Positions 7,801 through 14,227 of a stretch of DNA of 39,367 nt are shown one piece after another. Where the stretch lies: positions 1 to 39,367 of the forward strand of contig QHSQ01000028.1 in NCBI GenBank assembly GCA_003221615.1, written 5' to 3'. The translations under genes were made by a program, and so were the position numbers. This stretch comes from Candidatus Rokuibacteriota bacterium. GTDB taxonomy: Bacteria > Methylomirabilota > Methylomirabilia > Rokubacteriales > CSP1-6. The notes under the pieces are model-generated. The model was not told the DNA's origin, did not search any database, and saw only the letters and a list, made by a program, of their open reading frames with translations. Each line of letters begins with the position of its first letter. The first letter of the stretch is position 1.

Positions 7801-8376
7801 CTACGGCAGCAGATCGGTGACCGCGATTCGGCTCGACGCGAAGCCGAGTGGAACGGCGAAAGCCGGCGGGGTCAAGGTCGTGACTGACCGGTACCGCCAT
7901 CCGTACAGCGCGGACGGATCGGGACCCGGATCTCGGTAGATCTCGAGGACGCGATCGACGAGGTTGACGATCCAGTAGTCGTCGATGCCGGCCCGCGCAT
8001 ACAGGCTGCCCTTGTGGTGCCGATCGAAGCGAAGACTCGAATCCGAGACCTCGACGGCGAGAGCGGGGCGCTGCGGGTGCGCGTGGCGATAGTCGGCCGG
8101 ACGACCAGGCACAACGACCAGATCGGGTTCGGGCTCGGACTCGTCGTCGAGCGAAACGGGCGCCTGCGTTCTCACGATCCACCCGGCCGGTAGTACGGCT
8201 CTGAGCGCGTAGTCAGCGGCGCTGACCGCCGAGCTGTGATAGGTCCCCTTGGGCTCGGCGACGATCAGCTGGCCGCCGAGCAGCTCGAGCGGCTCGCCTT
8301 CGAACACGCCGAAATCGACGAGCCGGTCGTACTCCGCACGGGTCCAGCGACGAAGCGTGTGCGGCGTCTGCGTCAC
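7801..8376 (-). CDS. Uma2-family (DUF820) restriction-endonuclease-fold protein
   Basis: The product is 191 residues from a GTG at 8376. It has the Uma2 pattern in order: LRRWTRAEYDRLVDFGVFEGEPLELLGGQLIVAEP, then EPEPDLVVVPG, LAVEVSDSSLRFDRHHKGSLYARAGI and DYWIVNLVDRVLEIYRDP. The D of PDLVV and the E of VEVSDSS are the PD-(D/E)XK-type acidic residues; the Lys follows in HHKG. These proteins are widespread, often multicopy and of unknown physiological role; nuclease activity is predicted from the fold. No clear Shine-Dalgarno is present: a GAGG sits only 2 nt before the start, while TAGAGT lies 6 nt upstream and could be a -10 box for a leaderless mRNA. Confidence 0.88.
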   Translation of the reverse strand: MTQTPHTLRRWTRAEYDRLVDFGVFEGEPLELLGGQLIVAEPKGTYHSSAVSAADYALRAVLPAGWIVRTQAPVSLDDESEPEPDLVVVPGRPADYRHAHPQRPALAVEVSDSSLRFDRHHKGSLYARAGIDDYWIVNLVDRVLEIYRDPGPDPSALYGWRYRSVTTLTPPAFAVPLGFASSRIAVTDLLP

Positions 8377-8546
8377 GTCCTCACTCTAGCCAACTCGAGT
8401 GGGTCGATCAATGTCCCGCTCTGTATGCGCCGAGCGTGCTCGTCTCGAGCCGGTAGGCACCGCGACGCGGCGCGCGGTATCATCCTCACGCGCGGCTGCG
8501 CCGTGTGTGTGTGTGCGACGACGCCGCACGCTGAAAGGAGCCGGCC

Positions 8547-10004
8547 ATGACGTCCCGGCCAACACCTCTCTCGGTGATCCTCTTCGGGCTGGCGCTGATA
8601 TCGCTCACCGCCGGGCCTGCCTCTTCGCAAACGCCGGCCCGCGGTCACGGCGCAGAAGCCCGTGACATGGAGCTGGTCGGCCACGACGATCTGCAGGGGC
8701 GCTCGGCTTACCAGCCGACGATCTTCAAACAAGGCGACCGCTTCATCGCCTACGTCGGCCATCACGGCGGCAAGGCGCGCAATCCGCTGACCGGAGTAGA
8801 GGAAGACAACGGCACCTCGATCGTCGACGTCACCGACCCGGCGCGGCCGCGCTATCTGGCTCACATCCCGGGCGCGTCCGGCGGCTCTGAGCAAGGCGGC
8901 GCCCAGATGGCGCGCGTCTGCGAGAGGCAGGGCAAGACCTATCTCTTGCGGACATTCGGCAATGCAGTTCCCAGCTCGGGCCACGAGGTCTGGGATGTGA
9001 CCGATCCGGCGAAGCCGAAGAAGGCGAGCACGGTCGTGTCGGGGCTCACCACGACGCACAAGAATTTCTGGGAATGCGACACGGGCACCGCGTATCTGGT
9101 CTCCGGCGATCTCGCCAAGGCCGATCCGTTGCAAGTAGGCGCGTCGGGCTGGCGCACCGGACGCATGACGAAGATCTACGACCTCAGCGATCCGACCAAG
9201 CCCGTCTTCGTACGTGATTTCGGCCTGGCCGGCCAGGAGCCCGGCTCCACGGGGCCCGTCACGATCCCGCAGGGCGTGCACGGACCGATCGTGGCCGGCA
9301 GCCGCGTCTATTTCGCGTACGGCACCAGCGCCGACGGCGCCCTGCAGATCGTCGACCGGCGGAAGCTGCTCTCGGGCCCGAAGGAGCCGACGCCGGCGAA
9401 CCTCAACGCACCCGAGATCAGTCGGCTCTACATGTCGCCGAACTGGGGCGGCCACACGGCCTTCCCCGTGCTCGGCATCACGATCGGCGACTGGGCCACG
9501 AACACCAAGGGCAACGTGCGCGACTTCGTCGTCCTCGTCTCGGAGGCCATCGCGAACGAGTGCCGCGAGTTCCGTCACGCCACGTTCATGGTCGACATCA
9601 CCACCGAGACGCGTCCGTTCTCGGTGGCGACCTTCCAGGTGCCCGAGTCGCTCGGCGGCTTCTGCCGGCGCGGGGGCCGCTTCGGCCCGCACTCGAGCAG
9701 CGAGTCGTTCGCGCCGATCTTCTACAAGAAGCTCGTGTTCGTCGCCTACTTCAACGCGGGCGTGCGCGCGGTCGACATCCGCAACCCCTACGCGCCGCGG
9801 GAGGCCGCGTTCTACATCCCGGCGACGACAGAGCGGACGGCGGACCGCTGCGTCACGGAGCCGACGCGGAGCTGCAAGGTGGCGATCCAGACCAACAACG
9901 TCGAGGCCGACGAGCGCGGCTACGTGTACCTCGCCGACCGCGCGAACACCGGGCTCCACATCGTGCGGCTCACCGGGGAGGCCGCGAAGATCGTGGGCAA
10001 TTAG
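8547..10004 (+). CDS. Secreted LVIVD-like beta-propeller protein
   Basis: The protein is 485 residues, with AAAGGAG upstream of the ATG and a signal peptide (SVILFGLALISLTAGPASSQ, about residues 9-28). Repeated strands of the type TSIVDVTDPARPRYLAHI, HEVWDVTDPAKPKKAS, MTKIYDLSDPTKPVFV and VRAVDIRNPYAPREAAF are the LVIVD/choice-of-anchor beta-propeller signature. I count at least four clear copies. Six or so cysteines suggest disulfides in an oxidising compartment. No catalytic motif is recognisable, so binding or scaffolding outside the cytoplasm is the safest call. It converges on the small cupin gene, with a 4-bp overlap of stop regions. A TATCAT hexamer at 8478-8483 may be its -10. Confidence 0.75.
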   Translation: MTSRPTPLSVILFGLALISLTAGPASSQTPARGHGAEARDMELVGHDDLQGRSAYQPTIFKQGDRFIAYVGHHGGKARNPLTGVEEDNGTSIVDVTDPARPRYLAHIPGASGGSEQGGAQMARVCERQGKTYLLRTFGNAVPSSGHEVWDVTDPAKPKKASTVVSGLTTTHKNFWECDTGTAYLVSGDLAKADPLQVGASGWRTGRMTKIYDLSDPTKPVFVRDFGLAGQEPGSTGPVTIPQGVHGPIVAGSRVYFAYGTSADGALQIVDRRKLLSGPKEPTPANLNAPEISRLYMSPNWGGHTAFPVLGITIGDWATNTKGNVRDFVVLVSEAIANECREFRHATFMVDITTETRPFSVATFQVPESLGGFCRRGGRFGPHSSSESFAPIFYKKLVFVAYFNAGVRAVDIRNPYAPREAAFYIPATTERTADRCVTEPTRSCKVAIQTNNVEADERGYVYLADRANTGLHIVRLTGEAAKIVGN

Positions 10005-10372
10005 CTGTCGCTCAGGGGAACGATCGCGTACATCCGGGGCTGATTGCCGACGACGCGGGTGACGTGGCCCTGCCCGGTGAGATCCTCGGCCAGCACCACG
10101 TCGCCCGGGCCGACCCGCGCGACCGTGCCGTCACCGACCTCGATCTCGGCCGTGCCCGAGAGCGAGATCGAGTACTGTCGCCGCGGCGCGCAGTGCCAGC
10201 TGAGCACGTAGCCGGGCGGCGCCACGCGAAACGCGATGCCGCTCGCCGACTGCATCGGCGTCCCCTCCCCGTGCGCCCCTTCGACGTCGGAGAAGGGCTT
10301 CATCGCCAAGGGCACTTCCGCGATGTGCGACTTTCCGTCCGAGCCGCTGTATACCCGAAATACTTTCGGCAT
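10001..10372 (-). CDS. Small cupin-fold protein
   Basis: The product is 123 residues. A single cupin beta-barrel is suggested by PPGYVLSWHCAPRRQYSISLSGTAEIEVGDG followed by VARVGPGDVVLAEDLTGQGHVTRVV, the two conserved cupin motifs. The metal-ligand histidines are reduced: motif 1 has only WHCAPRRQ. Metal binding is therefore uncertain. It lies 28 nt downstream of the larger cupin gene on the same strand and is probably co-transcribed with it. Substrate unknown. Confidence 0.8.
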   Translation of the reverse strand: MPKVFRVYSGSDGKSHIAEVPLAMKPFSDVEGAHGEGTPMQSASGIAFRVAPPGYVLSWHCAPRRQYSISLSGTAEIEVGDGTVARVGPGDVVLAEDLTGQGHVTRVVGNQPRMYAIVPLSDS

Positions 10373-10400
10373 GGCGTTCGTCCAGGCGTCGCCGGCGCGC

Positions 10401-10829
10401 TCAGCGCGCGGCGGCGACGGCCTCCGGCGTGCGATTGACGACTACGGTCTCGTGCACAGCCGGCGAGTAGATCTCCAGGACTTCGAGGTCGTCGGAGCAG
10501 TCGAGCTCGTTGTGCACGATCCCCGGCGGCTGCAGGATGCAATCGCCCTTGCCAAAGGTGTGCTCACCGTGGCCCTCGTAGACGAACTTGATCCAGCCGT
10601 TCAGCACGTAGAACATCTGGAAGTCGCAGTGGTGCTGGTGCAGGCCGGTCGTGTGCAGCGCGTGGTTGCCGGCCGATTCCTTCTTGATCCGGATCGTGTG
10701 AGCCCGGAACTTGCCGTGCGTGGCCTTCTCGATGCCGAGGTCGCGGTACTCCATGAAGCTGCGCAGGCCGGGCTTGTAGACGGCCTCCCGGGCCAGGCTC
10801 GCGCTGAACAGCTGCTTGGGCTCGCTCAT
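10401..10829 (-). CDS. Cupin domain protein
   Basis: The product is 142 residues from the ATG at 10829, chosen because AGGAGGG precedes it. The upstream open frame runs through the 50-bp repeat and is not coding. Motif 1 is GLHQHHCDFQMFYVLNGWIKFVYEG and motif 2 is GDCILQPPGIVHNELDCSDDLEVLEI. Together they give the usual His/Glu-like metal pocket of small cupins, here with His in HQHH and VHNE. It could be a dioxygenase, isomerase or binding protein. It sits between the second cupin and the metallo-hydrolase, all on the minus strand. Confidence 0.85.
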   Translation of the reverse strand: MSEPKQLFSASLAREAVYKPGLRSFMEYRDLGIEKATHGKFRAHTIRIKKESAGNHALHTTGLHQHHCDFQMFYVLNGWIKFVYEGHGEHTFGKGDCILQPPGIVHNELDCSDDLEVLEIYSPAVHETVVVNRTPEAVAAAR

Positions 10830-10854
10830 GGTCGATCCCTCCTGGGTAGTGGTG

Positions 10855-10904
10855 GTGCGCGCTGCAGGCCGTCGCGGGGCTGGGGCCCCGCCGGCCGAGG
10901 CGCG
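10855..10904 (-). repeat. 50-bp hairpin leader repeat, copy B
   Basis: This is the second copy of the element at 6471-6520, with two mismatches. On the minus strand it ends 25 nt before the cupin ATG at 10829. Here the fold is perfect: outer GGCCG/CGGCC, a GA bulge, inner GCGGGGC/GCCCCGC and a CCCA loop. Orientation and spacing to the start codon match copy A. Confidence 0.7.
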
Positions 10905-10914
10905 CTTACAAATC

Positions 10915-11859
10915 CTAATCGGGCGCGGCGAACTCGAACGTGGTGCCGACCGAGCTGGCGGTGAAGCGCCCGGGCAGCCGTTGCATGACCGCGCAGATGG
11001 CCTCGATGCCGGTGCAGTGCTGCGGCACGACATGCTCGACGTCGAGGTCGCGAAAGGCGTCGACGACCCGGGTGATGCGCGCGTCGTCGAGACCGCTCAG
11101 ATGGAAGCCGCCGATGACGGCGTGAACCCGGGGAACCCCGGTGAAGCGGACGGCGTTGCGGCAGATGCCGACGATGCCGCGGTGCGAGCACGACGTGACC
11201 ACGACGAGCCCGCGGTCGCGCACGTTGGCCACCAGGGTCTGCTCGCCGATGAACGTATCCTGGAGGAGCTCGCCCTCCTCCTCGACGCGGAGGTTCGCCG
11301 GAATGATCTCCCACTCCTCGGTGGCGTGCATCTCGCCCGAGAGCCAGAGCCCTTCCGCGATCGGCGTCGGCTTGGCGACCAGCCGCACGTCGATCTCGTA
11401 CCGCTCGATCTCGTCACGGGACAGGCGGCCGCTGTAGACCCGGCGCTCCCCGCGCTGCTGCCAGCGCGGCCGGAAATGATCGACGCCGCCGTAGAATGCC
11501 AGATCGCGGCGGAGCCGCCGGCGCCACCCGTGCAAGAAGCCGGTCAGCCCGCCCCAGTGGTCGCGGTGGCCGTGGGAGAGGGCGAGCGCGTCGATCGCGG
11601 CCGGCTCGAGCGCCAGCTCGCGGAAGTTGTGGTTCATCGTGTCTGGCGTCAGCCCGAAGTCGAGAGCCATCGTGAACCGGTCACCGCCCCGGGCGACCTC
11701 GACCAGGTGCGCCAGGCCGTGCTCGGCCCGAAGATCCGGCATCTTGCCGGCCACGAACGCGCTGTAGCGGCGGGCCACCGCGTCGTCCTGCCGTAGGTTA
11801 TCGACGTAGTTGTCGACGACGGTCGTGACGCGGATGCGATCGACGGCGCCGCCCGGCAT
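10915..11859 (-). CDS. MBL-fold metallo-hydrolase, COG1237 type
   Basis: The protein is 314 residues. The metallo-beta-lactamase core is clear: LSHGHRDHWGG (HxHxDH), TSCSHRGIVGICR, VIGGFHLSGLDD and VPQHCTGIEAI supply the metal ligands in order. The N-terminal TTVVDNYVDN and the DFGLTPDTMNHNFREL region place it with COG1237. That group includes proteins annotated as 7,8-dihydropterin-6-methyl-4-(beta-D-ribofuranosyl)aminobenzene-5'-phosphate synthase. That specific activity is not supported for most bacterial members, so I call it a generic metal-dependent hydrolase. It is first of a minus-strand set with the two cupins. TAGGAT lies 6 nt before the ATG and could be either a weak AGGA Shine-Dalgarno or a -10 of a leaderless mRNA. 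Confidence 0.88.
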   Translation of the reverse strand: MPGGAVDRIRVTTVVDNYVDNLRQDDAVARRYSAFVAGKMPDLRAEHGLAHLVEVARGGDRFTMALDFGLTPDTMNHNFRELALEPAAIDALALSHGHRDHWGGLTGFLHGWRRRLRRDLAFYGGVDHFRPRWQQRGERRVYSGRLSRDEIERYEIDVRLVAKPTPIAEGLWLSGEMHATEEWEIIPANLRVEEEGELLQDTFIGEQTLVANVRDRGLVVVTSCSHRGIVGICRNAVRFTGVPRVHAVIGGFHLSGLDDARITRVVDAFRDLDVEHVVPQHCTGIEAICAVMQRLPGRFTASSVGTTFEFAAPD

Positions 11860-11893
11860 GCGCGTATCCTACCAGCGGAACACATCCAGGGAG

Positions 11894-11920
11894 TGTCGAT
11901 TCGTGGCAGGCTCGGGCGTC
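11894..11920 (+). promoter_or_regulatory. Candidate ECF42-type promoter before the DGPF gene
   Basis: TGTCGA at 11894-11899 is followed after 17 nt by CGTC at 11917-11920. This matches the promoter signature I recall for ECF42 sigma factors (TGTCGA at -35, CGA/TC-type -10). It lies about 70 nt upstream of the DGPF gene, the usual ECF42 target, and the ECF42 gene itself is next downstream. Confidence 0.6.
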
Positions 11921-11989
11921 GTATTGGTGAGGCTCAGCGGGCCCGATCCGGGGCCCGGAGGGCCGAAACTCTCACGAGGAGGAAGGCTC

Positions 11990-12334
11990 ATGCGCTACAT
12001 GCTGCTGATCAATTCGGACAGGAACGCGCCACCCCCGCAGAAAAGCGAGATGGAGGCCATCATGCAAGGCCACCAGCGCTTCGGCGAGGAGCTGCTGGCC
12101 GCGAAGAAGATGGTCCACGGCGAGCGCCTGCGCTCGGACGACGAAGCGAGTCGCATCCGCCTCAAGGCCGGACAGCGCCAGGTCACCGACGGGCCCTTCA
12201 CCGAGACGAAAGAGGTGCTCGGCGGCTTCTATCTGATCGAGTGCGACACCAAGTCGGAGGCCGTGGCGTGGGCCAAGAAGATCCCGCTCCGCGAGGGCGG
12301 CTCCATCGATGTCGTCCCGGTCTGGCCGATGTGA
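11990..12334 (+). CDS. YciI/DGPF-domain protein, ECF42 partner
   Basis: The product is 114 residues from the ATG at 11990, preceded by GAGGAGGAAGG. The YCII-related (DGPF) domain is complete: MRYMLLINSD at the start, the name-giving DGPFTETKEVLGGFYLIE in the middle and IPLREGGSIDVVPVWPM at the end. DGPF proteins are the standard genomic partners and regulatory targets of ECF42 sigma factors. They have a ferredoxin-like fold, and their biochemical function is unknown. The sigma gene starts 80 nt downstream, so both are probably in one transcription unit. Confidence 0.93.
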   Translation: MRYMLLINSDRNAPPPQKSEMEAIMQGHQRFGEELLAAKKMVHGERLRSDDEASRIRLKAGQRQVTDGPFTETKEVLGGFYLIECDTKSEAVAWAKKIPLREGGSIDVVPVWPM

Positions 12335-12414
12335 GTGACGTCGAGTCGTAGCGGCCGCCGGCGCGAGCCGGCGTTCCGGGAGGACCAGCGGCGCATCGAG
12401 TAACATCTCTGCTC

Positions 12415-13689
12415 GTGAGGTCGGACGATCACGGGCAGGGCTCCGGCGCCCACGCACGCGTGGCGGATGCGTTTCGTCTGGAGTACGCACGCGTCGTGGC
12501 GTCGGTGTTGCGGACGGTGCGCGACATCGACCTGGCCGAGGAGATCGTCCAGGAAGCGTTCGAGCAGGCGCTCGACCGCTGGCCCAAGACCGGAACGCCG
12601 GATCGACCGGGCGCCTGGCTCGTCACGACGGCGCGCCGACGCGCAATCGATCGTCTGCGGCGGGGGCGCCGGGCGGAAGCGAAGGCCGACGCGCTCGCCT
12701 ACGAGGCCGCACTCGCTGCGGATGACGAGATTCCAGACGTGACCGACCCCGAGACGATTGCGGACGACCGACTCCGGCTGGTCTTCACGTGCTGTCATCC
12801 GGGCCTGCCGGCCGACAGCCGCGTCGCCCTGACCTTGAAGCTGGTCGGCGGCCTCTCGACCGGGGAGATCGCGCGCGCCTTTCTGGTACCCGAGCCCACG
12901 ATCGCCCAGCGGCTCGTGCGCGCCAAGCGAACGATCCGCGACCGCGCCCTGCCCTATGAGGTGCCCGAAGGCGTCGAGCTCTCCGAGCGCCTGCCGGCCG
13001 TGCTCGCGGTGGTCTACCTGATCTTCAACGAGGGCTATGCCGCGCACACCGGAGACACGCTCGTGCGTCTCGATCTGTGCGACGAGGCGATCCGGCTGGG
13101 GCACATGCTGGTCGAGCTGATGCCGGTCGAGCCCGAGGTGCTCGGGCTCGTCGCGCTGATGGAGCTGCAGACCTCGCGCGCCGCGACGCGCGCCGACGCC
13201 GACGGCAACCTGGTGCTACTCGCGGATCAGGACCGTTCACGCTGGGATCGGGCGCGGATCACGCGCGGCCTCGTCCTGCTCGAGCGTGCGGGCCCCGTCT
13301 CGCGCGCGGGCCCCTATCAGCTTCAGGCCGCGATCGCCGCCTGCCACGCACGTGCGGCATCCTGGGACGCGACGGACTGGGAGGCGATCGTGACTCATTA
13401 CCGCGCACTCGCGGAAGCCGTACCCTCTCCCGTGGTCGAGCTCAATCGCGCGGTGGCGATCGGCTTCGCTCGCGGGCCCGCAGCCGGGCTCGTCGCCCTC
13501 GACGGCATTGATACCGCGACGCTCCGCGGCTATCACCTCTTGCCCGCCGCGCGCGCGGACTTCCTGCGCCGGCTCGGGCGCTGGACGGAGGCGGCCGCGG
13601 AGTATCGACGCGCCCTCGAGCTCACGGACAACGCGCGCGAGCAGCGCTTCTATGCGGCGAGGCTCGCGGCGTGCGAGGCCGCCGGCTAA
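12415..13689 (+). CDS. RNA polymerase sigma factor, ECF42 group (with C-terminal TPR-like extension)
   Basis: The protein is 424 residues, far longer than a minimal ECF sigma. Region sigma2 is RLEYARVVASVLRTVRDIDLAEEIVQEAFEQAL (about 22-55). Region sigma4 includes SRVALTLKLVGGLSTGEIARAFLVPEPTIAQRLVRAKRTIRD (about 138-180). The extension begins with LPAVLAVVYLIFNEGYAA (DUF6596 type) and continues into TPR-like helices near the end (AEYRRALELTDNAREQRFYAARLAACE). In studied ECF42 proteins this extension is needed for activity, and no classical anti-sigma factor is present; none is seen here. The GTG at 12415 has no Shine-Dalgarno; TAACAT lies 8 nt upstream, which fits a leaderless transcript. 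A later GTG near 12460 is a possible alternative. Confidence 0.92.
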   Translation: MRSDDHGQGSGAHARVADAFRLEYARVVASVLRTVRDIDLAEEIVQEAFEQALDRWPKTGTPDRPGAWLVTTARRRAIDRLRRGRRAEAKADALAYEAALAADDEIPDVTDPETIADDRLRLVFTCCHPGLPADSRVALTLKLVGGLSTGEIARAFLVPEPTIAQRLVRAKRTIRDRALPYEVPEGVELSERLPAVLAVVYLIFNEGYAAHTGDTLVRLDLCDEAIRLGHMLVELMPVEPEVLGLVALMELQTSRAATRADADGNLVLLADQDRSRWDRARITRGLVLLERAGPVSRAGPYQLQAAIAACHARAASWDATDWEAIVTHYRALAEAVPSPVVELNRAVAIGFARGPAAGLVALDGIDTATLRGYHLLPAARADFLRRLGRWTEAAAEYRRALELTDNAREQRFYAARLAACEAAG

Positions 13690-13784
13690 ACGGGCGAGCG
13701 CTACGTGCGGCTGCGTCCCGCCGATCGCCTCCCGCTGCGACGTCCGTCCCGCGTGTGCACGCGAGACCGCCCCCGTTCGAAGGG

Positions 13785-14133
13785 CAAAATAATCAGGTCG
13801 ATACCTTTTCGGCACTCCTCAATGCGACACCGCTTTTCTCGCAAGACTCTTCCACCCTTCCGACTTGTAGCCGCTGCCAGGAGCGCTAGCACTCAGCTAG
13901 TTCAAAACCCGTTCAGCCAGACGCTCGTTGGTCTCCTACCCGGGACGTATACGCTGAGCTTCGCGCTTGTCGAGCAAAGCGGCAATGCGAGTAACACCGC
14001 GGCAGGCATTGACAGTGTCTCGGTCACGGGGAGTAGCAGTGTTCCGGAACCCGGCTCGCTGTTACTCATGGGGGCTGCTCTCGTAGGTCTGGGTCTGCTC
14101 GCCCGTCGCGCCAGACGCACAATGAGCCTGTAA
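13785..14133 (+). pseudogene. Decayed C-terminal fragment of a PEP-CTERM protein
   Basis: In one frame (from about 13785) VDTFSALLNATPLFSQDSS resembles the body of a PEP-CTERM surface protein. From about 13885 the continuation is in another frame: PFSQTLVGLLPGTYTLSFAL, then a classical sorting tail. The tail has PEP (VPEPGSLLLMG, about 14040), a hydrophobic segment and a basic end (ARRARR). The N-terminal signal peptide and most of the body are missing. The tail is what an exosortase would cleave, so this fragment shows that such a system is or was present. The exosortase gene is not in the window. Local base composition is less GC-rich than in region 1. Confidence 0.65.
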
Positions 14134-14227
14134 CATTTCGACGCGATTCGGTTAGACCTGCGTTCGTCGCGGCCCTAGCTGCCCAGTTCCGCAGCAGCTC
14201 AAAATCTGTCTCGGCTTTTGCCCTACG

